A stretch of 64,000 bases of DNA from UBA9732 sp052170315 (GCA_052170315.1 JBQNAT010000005.1:50640-114639); one strand, 5' to 3'. Counted from the first letter of the stretch, positions 7,923 to 16,614 are shown. Notes: generated from the letters alone by a model not told the origin. Numbers and translations are program-made.

Positions 7923-9314
7923 ATGAAGAAATTTATGGATGAAAACTTTCTTCTAAACAGCAGATGTGCTGAAAGGCTGTTTCATGACTATGCAAAGCAG
8001 ATGCCGATTTTCGACTATCACTGCCATCTTATACCGCAGGAAATCGCCGAAAACAAAAGAGAGCCCAGCATTACTTCAGCATGGCTCTACGGCGACCACT
8101 ACAAATGGAGACAGATGAGAACCAACGGCTATGACGAAAGAGAAGGGGATGATTTTCATAAGTTCCTCAACTATGCGGATACCATTGCACACGCCATCGG
8201 AAACCCGATTTATCACTGGTCACATCTTGAGCTTCAGAGATTCTTTGGCATAAACCTGCCGCTCAGCCCTAAAACGGCTAAGGAAATTTACGAGGAAGCC
8301 AACAGGAAGCTGAAGGAAGATGCCACCCTTGATGCTTACGGCATATTTAAGAAATTCAACGTTTACGCAGTAGGTACCACAGATGACCCTGCCGATACTC
8401 TTGAATTCCACAAGGCTATTCGTGAAGGCAAAAAGACTTCCACAAAAGTTATTCCTTCATTCAGGCCCGATAAGGCTATGAATATCGAGTCCGACGGCTT
8501 TAATGCATACATTGATAAACTGGGGACTGCTGCGGGCGTGAAGATTTCCGGCGCGGCCGATGTAATGACGGCTCTTGTCAGGCGTCTTGACTGGTTTGTC
8601 GCCAACGGCTGTGTTGCAACCGACCATGCCATCATTGTCCCGCCGTATGCTCCGGCAACGGACGCCAAAGTAAATGAAATCTTCCTCAAGGCCCGTTCAG
8701 GCAGGCCTGTTACCGCCGATGAGGCCGAGTCCTACAGGACTTTCATTTTAATGTCGCTTGCCGAGGAGTACTCAAAGAGAAACATCGCGATGCAGCTTCA
8801 TATGCAGTCTTCCAGGAACAACAATACCCGCGCTTTTAAGGCTCTTGGTGCGGATACCGGTTATGATGGGGTTGAAGACCGTGAAATTGCCCATAATCTT
8901 TCAAGGTTTCTTGATACTCTTGACGGCCGTGATGCTCTTCCAAAGACAATAATCTATTCTTTAAATCCCAAGGATTATTATCCAATCGGTACGCTAATCG
9001 GCTGCTTCCAGAGGGATATTCCCGGAAAGATTCAGATGGGCAGCGCGTGGTGGTTCTGCGACCATATTGACGGTATGGAGTATCAGATGAAGGTTTTGGG
9101 GAATCTTGGACTTCTTTCCCGCTTTATCGGTATGCTTACGGACAGCCGCTCCTTCCTTTCCTATCCCAGACATGAATATTTCAGAAGAATCCTCTGCAAT
9201 ATTCTTGGCACATGGATGGAAAACGGTGAGATTCCCGCTGACTTTGACCTTGTCGGCTCAATGGTTCAGGACATTTCCTTCAACAATGCTAAAAAGTATT
9301 TTGAGGGCAATTAA
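7923..9314 (+). CDS. uxaC: Glucuronate/galacturonate isomerase
   Basis: A 463-residue uronate isomerase that converts D-glucuronate to D-fructuronate and D-galacturonate to D-tagaturonate, the entry step for the operon. The metal-binding DYHCHL motif is at residues 31-36 (His33 and His35). Other family segments are YKWRQMRTNGYDE, YHWSHLELQRFFGI, TTDDPADTLE and TDSRSFLSYPRHEYFRR. Length is normal for the amidohydrolase-fold family. ATG 7923 follows AAGGAGAAG. It is the last gene of the operon, 36 bases after the LarA homolog. Confidence 0.97.
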   Translation: MKKFMDENFLLNSRCAERLFHDYAKQMPIFDYHCHLIPQEIAENKREPSITSAWLYGDHYKWRQMRTNGYDEREGDDFHKFLNYADTIAHAIGNPIYHWSHLELQRFFGINLPLSPKTAKEIYEEANRKLKEDATLDAYGIFKKFNVYAVGTTDDPADTLEFHKAIREGKKTSTKVIPSFRPDKAMNIESDGFNAYIDKLGTAAGVKISGAADVMTALVRRLDWFVANGCVATDHAIIVPPYAPATDAKVNEIFLKARSGRPVTADEAESYRTFILMSLAEEYSKRNIAMQLHMQSSRNNNTRAFKALGADTGYDGVEDREIAHNLSRFLDTLDGRDALPKTIIYSLNPKDYYPIGTLIGCFQRDIPGKIQMGSAWWFCDHIDGMEYQMKVLGNLGLLSRFIGMLTDSRSFLSYPRHEYFRRILCNILGTWMENGEIPADFDLVGSMVQDISFNNAKKYFEGN

Positions 9315-9342
9315 GAATTTCCCTTATACATTTCCGTATTTA

Positions 9343-9372
9343 TTTAAAAGCCCGGCTCAAGCCCTTTTAAGC
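9343..9372. terminator. Bidirectional terminator-like hairpin between uxaC and acyl-CoA ligase
   Basis: GGCT and AGCC around a CA loop are flanked by AAAAG on the left and CTTTT on the right. The AT-rich sides serve both strands. It overlaps the stop of the convergent acyl-CoA ligase gene. The stem is short and interrupted. Confidence 0.4.
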
Positions 9373-11084
9373 TTTTCCATTTCGTCTTTTTCCAGGACTG
9401 TATAGGCAATTTTACCTACAAGCGTTTTTGGAAGCTGGTCGCGGAACTCTATGTCATAGGGTATTGCGTATTTTGCTATATGCTCCCGGCAATAAGCCAT
9501 TATGTTCCGCTTGAGCTCATCCGTGGGTTTTACTCCGGGCTTAAGCTGTAAGAAGGCTTTGACTTTTTGCATTCTGTACGGGTCCGGCACGCCTATGACA
9601 CAGCTCATCTGAACTTCCGGCAGAGCATCCAATATGTTTTCTATCTGGGAAGGGTAGATGTTGTAGCCGCTGCTTATAATCATGCGCTTAATTCTCTGTT
9701 TGAAATAAATAAAGCCTTCTTCATCCATATATCCCAGATCGCCGGTATGGAGCCACGTGAAGCCGTCATCATGAAGACGGAGAGTATTTTTGTTTTCTTC
9801 TTCATGGTTGATGTAACCAAGCATGACGGACGGCCCTCTGAGGCATATTTCGCCTTCGTCTCCAAAAGGGACTTCTTCGTTTGTGCCGGGCTTGCAGATT
9901 ATATAATAGGTATCAGGATAGGGCAGGCCTATGGAGCCTTCCTTTTCTTTATTATAAGGGGTAAGGCAGCTGGCTGTAACGCATTCTGTCGTTCCGTAGC
10001 CTTCCCGTACTCTTACAGTTGCTCCATGGTCCGCAAGGAATTTATCCAGCTTCTTCTTCAGTTCTATGGTCAGGCTGTCGCCGCCTGAGAAAACACCCAT
10101 AAGACAGGATAAATCAACATTGTCCATTTCTTTGTTTCTGGTTATGCCTTCATACAATGTGGGAACCCCCGCAATGTAGTTCGGCTGAGCGGTTTTAAGA
10201 AGATTTGAATACCCTTTTACGCTTACCTGCGGTACAAGCACGCTCCTTCCGCCCCAGAACATCATTGTATGGACACATACGCCAAGCCCAAAGCCGTGGA
10301 ACATCGGCATTGCCGCAAGCATTGTCTTTCCCTGTATTGGCTTGTTGCACATTGTACCTGTTTGCATGGCAAGAGCGTTAAGATTCAGGTTTGTCAGCCT
10401 TATGCCTTTTGTAACACCTGTTGTTCCGCCGGAAAAAAGGATTATGACCTGCTCCGCGCCGCGCTTTTTTACTGACGGATTCAAATTACATTCATGTGCT
10501 TTTCTAAGAAAATCTTTCCATGAAATTACAATTCCGTCTTTTGAGTATTTTTCAAAATGCCTTTCTTTCAGAAGCCTGTATGCCTGTGCCTTTACAAAGC
10601 CCAGAGCATCTGAAACTCTGGCAATGATTATGTTGTCAAGCCGGACGTGTTCTCTGACTTTTTTAATTTTTCCGTAGAACTGGTCAAGCGTGATTATGGT
10701 TTTGCTTTCGGCTTCCTTCAGATAAAAGACAATTTCATGTACGGCTGAAAGCGGATGAATCATGCTGGCAACAGCCCCGATGGCATTTATGGCATAAAGG
10801 CAGATGACTGTCTGCGGTACGTTAGGCATGCAGACGGTAACGACATCGCCTTCCTTTATCCCAAGCGCACGGAATGCTTTTTCCGCTTCCGTTATCTGCT
10901 GGACAAGGCTGCTGTATGAAGTATCTTTTCCCTGAAACGTAAGCGCCGTCTGACGTGGATATTTTTTTGCGCTTTCAAAGAGTGCGTCGCTTATTGAAAA
11001 ATCGGGATAATCAAGATGGAAAGGAACTTCACCGTAGCTTTTCAGCCAGGGGGCGGTTTTTATTTCTTCTTCTGTGTAAGTCAT
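9357..11084 (-). CDS. AMP-dependent acyl-CoA synthetase (long-chain fatty acid-CoA ligase type)
   Basis: A 575-residue adenylate-forming enzyme that activates a carboxylic acid to acyl-AMP and then acyl-CoA. The phosphate-binding loop is FSGGTTGVTKG, followed by the GYGTTE motif, TGDLG, and the C-terminal hinge and catalytic region KRMIISSGYNIYPSQIE and PKTLVGKI. The start is ATG 11084, with CAGAGG five bases upstream. A longer frame from 11111 has no ribosome-binding site and begins directly at the upstream gene's stop. It is co-transcribed with an acyltransferase-like gene, so the two may form one acyl-transfer pathway. The acyl substrate cannot be read from the sequence. Confidence 0.9.
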   Translation of the reverse strand: MTYTEEEIKTAPWLKSYGEVPFHLDYPDFSISDALFESAKKYPRQTALTFQGKDTSYSSLVQQITEAEKAFRALGIKEGDVVTVCMPNVPQTVICLYAINAIGAVASMIHPLSAVHEIVFYLKEAESKTIITLDQFYGKIKKVREHVRLDNIIIARVSDALGFVKAQAYRLLKERHFEKYSKDGIVISWKDFLRKAHECNLNPSVKKRGAEQVIILFSGGTTGVTKGIRLTNLNLNALAMQTGTMCNKPIQGKTMLAAMPMFHGFGLGVCVHTMMFWGGRSVLVPQVSVKGYSNLLKTAQPNYIAGVPTLYEGITRNKEMDNVDLSCLMGVFSGGDSLTIELKKKLDKFLADHGATVRVREGYGTTECVTASCLTPYNKEKEGSIGLPYPDTYYIICKPGTNEEVPFGDEGEICLRGPSVMLGYINHEEENKNTLRLHDDGFTWLHTGDLGYMDEEGFIYFKQRIKRMIISSGYNIYPSQIENILDALPEVQMSCVIGVPDPYRMQKVKAFLQLKPGVKPTDELKRNIMAYCREHIAKYAIPYDIEFRDQLPKTLVGKIAYTVLEKDEMEKLKRA

Positions 11085-11111
11085 ATATACCTCTGAGTCA
11101 TTAAATGTCAT

Positions 11112-12029
11112 TTAAATATCAATGTCTTCCTGTCCGTCTCCAAAGTCAACGCTTCGGTTTGCGGGTATTTCCAGCAGTTCGGGATTTGTCATGTATTTCT
11201 TGAACATTCTTATGGTTTTCGAGAAATAAACGCCATCGCCTATTCTTTCATCAATTGTGAAGGAAACAGGCAGGAACTCTTTCATTTCATAGGTTCCGTC
11301 AGGCTTGAATTCCGGGCGTATCTCCTTCATTCCGATTATGGCGAAAAAGGAGTTTGAACCGAAATTCGTAAGGTGGTGATAATCTGCATCCATCTTTATG
11401 GAGCCAAGATTGGAAATGAAACAGGTCTTGGAGTAGGGGTTGAAGTCCACAAGCTCCCGCGGGAGCTTTCCCTTGCTGTCGCTTTTCAGGATATAGTTGA
11501 CAACAAGCCTGTAAATTGGTCTTGGAAGCCTTACCAGGGTTCTCATGATATCGGTAGTGCCGTCATGCGTATCCGCGCTCTTTCGTATGTGATGTACCTG
11601 ACTGCAGATAGAGTTGTGCATCTGGTCTATGGGGCTTTCTTCACTGTCTTTGTTATACTTCATTATTATGAAGCCTTCTTCCGCTCCGTCCGCCTTTTCT
11701 TTTTTAGCAACGGCGGTAAGCGAAATATCCTTTCTTTCATAGAAATGCCCGTTTCTTATGAAGTAATTCATCCGGGGTCTTTCAGCAATTGTACGGCCAA
11801 GTGCGGCGCAGAAGATATGGAAAAAAGTATATCTGTACTCGGGCTCCGTATCGTTAAGTTTTTTAAGATAAACATTAAGCGCAGTAAGGTCTATGTCAAA
11901 CCTGCATACTGCTTCATTTTCTGCTCTTGTGCCCAGAAGGCTTATCATGAATTCCTGTATGGGTTCTATTCCTTTGACAAGATAGGCGTCATAGGTTTCA
12001 CCTTTTTGCTTCTTTTTTTTCTCACCCAT
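11112..12029 (-). CDS. E2/CAT-like acyltransferase domain protein
   Basis: A 305-residue protein resembling the catalytic domain of 2-oxoacid dehydrogenase acyltransferases and chloramphenicol acetyltransferase, without lipoyl or peripheral-subunit-binding domains. Similar segments are TFFHIFCAALGRTIAERPRMNYFIRNG, CFISNLGSIKMDADYHHL and the C-terminal SFTIDERIGDGVYFSKTI. In active family members the last motif is (D)HRxxDG; here the His is Glu (DERIGDG), so classical acyl transfer may be lost or altered. A very basic N-terminus (GEKKKKQKG) precedes the domain. It is the first gene of a two-gene unit with the acyl-CoA ligase; its stop and that gene's spacer are 27 bases apart. Confidence 0.7.
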   Translation of the reverse strand: MGEKKKKQKGETYDAYLVKGIEPIQEFMISLLGTRAENEAVCRFDIDLTALNVYLKKLNDTEPEYRYTFFHIFCAALGRTIAERPRMNYFIRNGHFYERKDISLTAVAKKEKADGAEEGFIIMKYNKDSEESPIDQMHNSICSQVHHIRKSADTHDGTTDIMRTLVRLPRPIYRLVVNYILKSDSKGKLPRELVDFNPYSKTCFISNLGSIKMDADYHHLTNFGSNSFFAIIGMKEIRPEFKPDGTYEMKEFLPVSFTIDERIGDGVYFSKTIRMFKKYMTNPELLEIPANRSVDFGDGQEDIDI

Positions 12030-12064
12030 GGGTTTTTAACCTCATATTCCAAATTTCCATGTGT

Positions 12065-12094
12065 TTTATATCATTGTTTATAAGTTCTGGTCAA
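12065..12094 (-). promoter_or_regulatory. Promoter of the acyltransferase / acyl-CoA ligase unit
   Basis: On the minus strand TTGACC (plus 12089-12094) and TATAAA (plus 12065-12070) are 18 bases apart, a good sigma70-type match. It lies 36 bases before the gene start at 12029. Confidence 0.6.
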
Positions 12095-12098
12095 CCGA

Positions 12099-12116
12099 AT
12101 AGTTAGGATTAACTAT
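12099..12116. promoter_or_regulatory. Perfect palindrome in the divergent region
   Basis: ATAGTTA-GGAT-TAACTAT is a perfect 7-base inverted repeat just upstream of the minus-strand -35 and upstream of xth. It could be a protein-binding site. No regulator can be named. Confidence 0.4.
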
Positions 12117-12194
12117 GTCTTCTTTGATTAGTTTTTTCTTAAATTAGCAATTATTTCGTTCATTCATGCTACAATTGTCGGAAAGGAGATAGGG

Positions 12195-12932
12195 ATGAAA
12201 CTCATTTCGTGGAACGTAAACGGTCTGAGAGCTGTAATTGGCAAGGGTTTTATGGACTATTTTATGGAGCAGAAAGCAGATGTGTTCTGTCTTCAGGAAA
12301 TCAAGCTTTCGGAAGGCCAGCTGGCTTTGAATCTTCCGGGCTATTACTGCCACTATAACTATGCCGAAAAGAAAGGTTATTCGGGGACAGCTGTTTTTTC
12401 AAAGGAAAAGCCTCTTTCAGTTAGCCATGGGAAGGATAATGAAGGCCGTATCTGTGCCCTTGAGTTTTCCGATTTCTATGTTGTGGATGTCTATACTCCC
12501 AATTCACAGGACGGTCTTGCCAGGCTCCCGTTCCGTCTGGAGTGGGATGAATACTTCAGAAATTTTGTTAAGGAGCTGGACAGCCGGAAAACAGTTCTGA
12601 TATGCGGAGACCTCAATGTTGCCCACAAAGAAATTGACATCAAAAACCCTAAATCAAACCTCAGAAATGCGGGTTTTACAATAGAGGAAAGGGACAGCTT
12701 CACGCTTTTGCTTGAAAGCGGCTTTACAGATACTTTCAGACACTTTTATCCTGATTTAAAGGATGCCTACAGCTGGTGGTCTTACCGCTTTAAGGCCCGT
12801 GAACGGAACGCGGGCTGGAGAATAGATTACTGGCTTGTATCCTCAAGAGCCGTAGACAGGGTAAAGAGCGCAGGCATAGATGCGGATGTTACGGGCTCGG
12901 ACCATGCGCCGGTTTATGTGATTTTTGAGTGA
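12195..12932 (+). CDS. xth: Exodeoxyribonuclease III / AP endonuclease
   Basis: A 245-residue endonuclease/exonuclease/phosphatase-fold enzyme that cleaves abasic sites in base excision repair. The motifs are MKLISWNVNGLRA at the N-terminus, LQEIKL with the metal Glu, CGDLNVAH, WRIDYWLVS and the C-terminal SDHAPV with the catalytic Asp-His. ATG 12195 is preceded by GAAAGGAGATAGGG. The coding end lies inside a tandem duplication. Confidence 0.95.
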   Translation: MKLISWNVNGLRAVIGKGFMDYFMEQKADVFCLQEIKLSEGQLALNLPGYYCHYNYAEKKGYSGTAVFSKEKPLSVSHGKDNEGRICALEFSDFYVVDVYTPNSQDGLARLPFRLEWDEYFRNFVKELDSRKTVLICGDLNVAHKEIDIKNPKSNLRNAGFTIEERDSFTLLLESGFTDTFRHFYPDLKDAYSWWSYRFKARERNAGWRIDYWLVSSRAVDRVKSAGIDADVTGSDHAPVYVIFE

Positions 12933-12949
12933 TTTTTGAGTGATTTTTT
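12918..12949. repeat. Tandem duplication of 11 bases across the xth stop codon
   Basis: GTGATTTTTGA occurs at 12918-12928 and 12929-12939, and a third copy begins at 12940 and decays after nine bases. The stop TGA (12930-12932) lies in the second copy. Confidence 0.93.
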
Positions 12950-12993
12950 AATAAAATGTTGTTTTTGTCAAAAGATGATTGTAGATTTCACTT

Positions 12994-13770
12994 ATGATAG
13001 GCTTTCTGATTAAAAAGGTATTTTTTGATATCTGGGACAACCTGATGATGATAATTGTAACGAATCTGGGCTTTTTGGCTCCGCTTGCGCTGATTCTTCT
13101 TTCAGGTTTCCTTGCGGACTACAGTGTTGCGGCGTCCGTTGCCGTGCTTGTTATTTCGGTTCTTGTCTTCAGCCTGTATTCGCTTGGCATAAACGCGACG
13201 GTCTTTGGCTACAGCAGGTACCGTCGCGACGGTTTCAGGGCTTTCAAAGAAGCTTTCAGGTATCATCTTGGCCACGCCTTCTTTCATTTCGGCCTGTGCA
13301 TAATTCTTGTGCTCCTTTTTGCCGCGGTAATTCCCTTCTATTTCGCAATCGGGAATTTTTTCGGTCTTTTCATGGGCATGACGGTCTTCTGGATTGCCTT
13401 AATCGTTTTTCTTGCGATGCAGTTTTTTTTCCCGCTTTGTTTTCATGTCGAGGCCGACGGTCCTTTTAAAACTTTCAAAAAATGCTTCCTTGTCGCGGGA
13501 GATAACTTCGGCACATCCCTGTTTTTGTTTCTCAGGACAATAATTGACATGCTTCTTACAATTCTTACCGCAACAATGATACCGGGTTTTACAGGTATAG
13601 CTCTGTCCAGAATGGATACAATGAAGCTTTTGATGAAAAAGTATGATTTTCTGGATGCCAATCCGAATTTGACAAAGAAGGATTTGAATTGGGAAGACCT
13701 GCTGTTTGAAGAAAGGGAGCTTGTAGGGCCCAGAAGCTTAAAGGGCATGATTTTTCCGTGGAAGGATTGA
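12994..13770 (+). CDS. Unknown multi-pass membrane protein
   Basis: A 258-residue protein with about five or six hydrophobic segments: residues ~20-55, ~58-75, ~95-125, ~125-150 and ~170-200 are strongly hydrophobic. They are separated by Arg/Lys-rich loops such as YSRYRRDGFRAFKEAFRYH. The C-terminal ~50 residues are hydrophilic and probably cytoplasmic (DANPNLTKKDLNWEDLLFEERE). The overall pattern resembles small DUF624-like membrane proteins, but I do not recognise a family with certainty. There is no convincing ribosome-binding site before ATG 12994. The function is unknown. Confidence 0.75.
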   Translation: MIGFLIKKVFFDIWDNLMMIIVTNLGFLAPLALILLSGFLADYSVAASVAVLVISVLVFSLYSLGINATVFGYSRYRRDGFRAFKEAFRYHLGHAFFHFGLCIILVLLFAAVIPFYFAIGNFFGLFMGMTVFWIALIVFLAMQFFFPLCFHVEADGPFKTFKKCFLVAGDNFGTSLFLFLRTIIDMLLTILTATMIPGFTGIALSRMDTMKLLMKKYDFLDANPNLTKKDLNWEDLLFEERELVGPRSLKGMIFPWKD

Positions 13771-13791
13771 TTTTTTCAGGAGGGGGAACTG

Positions 13792-14376
13792 ATGGCGTAT
13801 GAGATTGAACTTAAGGCTCATGTCAGAGAAGAAGAGGTGGAGTCCGTAAAAAACGCGCTTCTGAAGCTTCCGGATGTGACTTACAACGGAGTTACCGGAA
13901 AGTTCGACATGTACTGGTCTCATACGGACAACGGCGAACCTCTTTTCCGTACCAGACGTGAAATGACTCAAAAAGGACCTTCCGTCATTTTTACGGCCAA
14001 ACCGCATAAAATCAAAACAGAGAAGGGGACCGAGGAAAATCAGGAGTTTGAATTTTCCGTACCGGATTCCAAATGGGGCGACATCCTTAATTTCTGCAGC
14101 GGTATTGGCCTTCAGGTCTGCCGCCTTAAATGGAAGAACGGTCATGATTTCACCTTAAGGCGCAACGGCTTTGATGTTCACGCGGAGCTTATTGAGGTCA
14201 GATATCTTGGCTGGTTTTTAGAGATTGAAATATGTGTCGAGTCAATGGAAGGCGTTGATACGGCCGCCGATATGACTTTGCGGGATATACTTTCTCTTGC
14301 GGGCCTTTCAGAAGACCGGGTCGAGTCCAGAGGCTACAACAGGATGCTTAAAGCCATAGGTCATGAAAAAGGCTGA
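13792..14376 (+). CDS. CYTH domain protein (CyaB / class IV adenylate cyclase-like)
   Basis: A 194-residue CYTH-superfamily protein. The N-terminal ExExK signature is EIELKAHV (residues 4-11), and paired charged strands follow that would form the triphosphate tunnel (FRTRREM, FTAKPHKIKTEKG, EFEFSV, DFTLRRNGFDVHAELIEVRYLGWFLEIEI). The C-terminus contains SRGYNRML, like the S..SY..ml tail of CyaB-type proteins. Members bind triphosphorylated substrates; activities include adenylate cyclase, thiamine triphosphatase and tripolyphosphatase, and the sequence does not decide between them. ATG 13792 follows AGGAGGGGG. Confidence 0.85.
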   Translation: MAYEIELKAHVREEEVESVKNALLKLPDVTYNGVTGKFDMYWSHTDNGEPLFRTRREMTQKGPSVIFTAKPHKIKTEKGTEENQEFEFSVPDSKWGDILNFCSGIGLQVCRLKWKNGHDFTLRRNGFDVHAELIEVRYLGWFLEIEICVESMEGVDTAADMTLRDILSLAGLSEDRVESRGYNRMLKAIGHEKG

Positions 14377-14456
14377 ATCTATTCAAATCTTCGTTCAGCG
14401 ACGTCCTTTATCTGACTGCCTTGATGTCTAGGCAATATTCGGTTTATCATGCAGCT

Positions 14457-14903
14457 ATGCATACAGTTGACATTTTCACTGACGGAGGGTGTTCGGGGAA
14501 TCCCGGACCCGGGGGCTGGGCCTATGTGGCTCTTGCCAACGGAAAAATAATTTCCTATTCAAGCGGAGGTGAGGCTATGACCACCAATAACAGGATGGAG
14601 CTTACCGCCGTTATTCACGCAATAGAAGACGCGTCTCTTCTGGGCGTTTCCTCTTTAACTGTTTCAACTGACAGTCAGTATGTTAAAAACGGAATCACCG
14701 CATGGATAAACAGCTGGAAGAAAAACGGCTGGAAGACCGCTTCAAAAGACCCTGTGAAAAACCGCGAGCTCTGGGAAGAGCTTGATAAGCTCAATTGCGC
14801 CAACAGCATAAGATGGAACTGGGTTAAAGGCCATGCCGGAATAAAATATAACGAAATGTGTGATTCCCTTGTCAGGAAGGAAATGGAGAAGTTCTTAAAA
14901 TGA
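14457..14903 (+). CDS. rnhA: Ribonuclease HI
   Basis: An RNA-DNA hybrid nuclease of 148 residues from the chosen start. All catalytic positions are visible: Asp in IFTDGGCSGNPGPGGW, Glu in NNRMELTAVIHA, Asp in STDSQYV, and His/Asp in VKGHAGIKYNEMCDSL. The basic handle KNGWKTASK is present. ATG 14457 places the protein start as in other RNases HI. In-frame TTG 14421 and ATG 14424 lie upstream; none has a clear ribosome-binding site. The stop overlaps the start of the next gene as ATGA. Confidence 0.95.
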   Translation: MHTVDIFTDGGCSGNPGPGGWAYVALANGKIISYSSGGEAMTTNNRMELTAVIHAIEDASLLGVSSLTVSTDSQYVKNGITAWINSWKKNGWKTASKDPVKNRELWEELDKLNCANSIRWNWVKGHAGIKYNEMCDSLVRKEMEKFLK

Positions 14904-15484
14904 GTGAAGAAAAAGCTCGGAAGGAATCGCTTTTGACGCTGTTCATTACCTTTGCCAAAGTAGGCGTAATGACGTTTGGGGGCGGTTATGCCATGCTTCC
15001 AATCCTTGAAAGGGAAGTGGTTGTAAATCATAAATGGTCAACTCAGGAGCAGATGCTTGATTACTATGCCATAGGGCAGTGTACTCCCGGAATAATAAGC
15101 GTTAATGTAGCTTCCTTTGTAGGCTATTCAACAAGAGGTGTAATAGGCGAAATCATAGCGACCTTGGGAATTGTTTTTCCCTCTTTTCTCATAATCACCG
15201 TTCTTGCTACTGTAATAAGGGTTTTTCAGGATAATCCCTATGTAGTTAAAGCCTTCGCGGGCATACGAATTGCCGTCTGCGCCCTTATCCTTTCCGCTGT
15301 AATCAATCTTGTACGCAAGGCTGTTTCCAACGTTACGACTGCAGTTATTGCCGTTGCCGCTCTTTTGCTTCAGCTTTTTCTGGGACTTTCTCCCATATTG
15401 ATTGTACTTGGAGCCGGAGTTGCAGGCCTTGCAGTCTATTTTTACGAAAAAAAGAAAACGGGGAAAAAGGATGATGCCAAATGA
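14900..15484 (+). CDS. Chromate transporter-type half protein, first subunit
   Basis: A 194-residue CHR-family membrane protein (short-chain type). The conserved VMTFGGGYAMLPILEREVV and AIGQCTPGIISVNVASFVGY motifs are present, followed by about five hydrophobic segments and a Lys-rich tail. Short CHR proteins occur as adjacent pairs whose halves complement each other, and the next gene is such a partner. The family is named for chromate efflux, but the physiological substrate in anaerobic spirochaetes is uncertain. Start and stop overlap both neighbours by four bases, indicating translational coupling. Confidence 0.88.
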   Translation: MSEEKARKESLLTLFITFAKVGVMTFGGGYAMLPILEREVVVNHKWSTQEQMLDYYAIGQCTPGIISVNVASFVGYSTRGVIGEIIATLGIVFPSFLIITVLATVIRVFQDNPYVVKAFAGIRIAVCALILSAVINLVRKAVSNVTTAVIAVAALLLQLFLGLSPILIVLGAGVAGLAVYFYEKKKTGKKDDAK

Positions 15485-16017
15485 TTTACCTTCAGCTTTT
15501 CTGGGAATTCTTCAAAACCGGACTGTTTTCGATTGGTGGCGGGATGGCAACCGTACCGTTTCTTTTTGATATGTGCAGCAGAACCGGATGGTTTACCGCA
15601 AACGAGCTTTCCAACATGATAGCCATTTCCGAATCAACTCCGGGGCCTATAGGCGTGAACATGGCAACCTATGTCGGCTTTGAAACCGCAGGCATACCTG
15701 GCGGAGCAATCGCTACTTTAGGCCTTCTTGCGCCATCTGTAATAGTGATACTGATAATTGCCCGAATACTTTCGCAGTTCAGTGATAATCCCGCTGTTCA
15801 GACAGTTTTTAGGCATTTAAGGCCGGCGGTCATAGGACTTTTGCTTTTTGCATTCTGGGAGGTTGCCTCTTTAACTTTCATAGGAGAATCGAATAAGATT
15901 CTTTTGGTACCTCTGATTGCCTTTGCTGTTTTTCTGTTCTGCCTTCTTAAATTCAAGAAGATACACCCGGTTGTATGGATTTTGGCAGGAGCGGTTTTCG
16001 GTTTAGTCGCTCTGTAA
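15481..16017 (+). CDS. Chromate transporter-type half protein, second subunit
   Basis: A 178-residue partner of the preceding gene, again a single CHR domain: FSIGGGMATVPFLFDM near the N-terminus and AISESTPGPIGVNMATYVGF, with about five transmembrane stretches. The start overlaps the previous stop as ATGA. Its last 15 bases overlap the end of the convergent lipoprotein gene, leaving no room for an intrinsic terminator between them. Confidence 0.88.
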   Translation: MIYLQLFWEFFKTGLFSIGGGMATVPFLFDMCSRTGWFTANELSNMIAISESTPGPIGVNMATYVGFETAGIPGGAIATLGLLAPSVIVILIIARILSQFSDNPAVQTVFRHLRPAVIGLLLFAFWEVASLTFIGESNKILLVPLIAFAVFLFCLLKFKKIHPVVWILAGAVFGLVAL

Positions 16018-16614
16018 GGCAGTATAAACCTCTTTCCATTCTTCCGGCCTTATCTCATACAGGAACTTTACTGTTTCAAGATTCCTGTATCCCTGATTCC
16101 AGAGAATTAATGCCATTTCATATGCTTTATCTTCAAGACCGGCCGACATGTAAGCCTTTATGAGAGAAATTCTTATTTCCGTGTCATAAGGGTTAAGGTC
16201 AAGGATTTCAATATATGCTTTACGGGAAGCTTCATTTTCTCCCGCAAGAGAAAGATAAAAAGCCTGAGCTTTCTTGAATGAAAGAATATAAGGATAGTTT
16301 TCAAAAGAGCTTTCGCAGAGCAGGGCGGCCTCACGGTTTCTCCCCAACGAAGAAAGGACTATTGCCTTGTTGTAAAAAAGTCTGTAGTCCTCTGCAAGGC
16401 TTAGGGCTTTGTCATAAATCTCCAGAGCCTTTTCATAGTTTCCCTGAGAAAAATACCTCTGAGCCAAATCTATTGAGGTTTTAACTATTTCATCATGTTC
16501 AGCGCCCGAGGAAGTTCTGCAGGCGCTGAGGCAGAATACGACTCCCAGTATCAGAAGACCAATAATAAGACCGTTGAGAAAAAAGTATTTGTCAGCCGAG
16601 CACCGTTTCTTCAA
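16003..16614 (-). CDS. TPR-repeat lipoprotein
   Basis: A 203-residue protein with a signal peptide ending in a lipobox (FCLSAC, Cys about residue 32), so it is probably lipid-anchored. Three to four tetratricopeptide repeats follow, for example DLAQRYFSQGNYEKALEIYDKALSL and FYNKAIVLSSLGRNREAALLC. TPR proteins act as interaction platforms; the partner is unknown. The start is a TTG inside the end of the upstream phosphoribosyltransferase gene (23-base overlap), so translation is probably coupled. The start codon is uncertain. Confidence 0.8.
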   Translation of the reverse strand: MKKRCSADKYFFLNGLIIGLLILGVVFCLSACRTSSGAEHDEIVKTSIDLAQRYFSQGNYEKALEIYDKALSLAEDYRLFYNKAIVLSSLGRNREAALLCESSFENYPYILSFKKAQAFYLSLAGENEASRKAYIEILDLNPYDTEIRISLIKAYMSAGLEDKAYEMALILWNQGYRNLETVKFLYEIRPEEWKEVYTALQSD

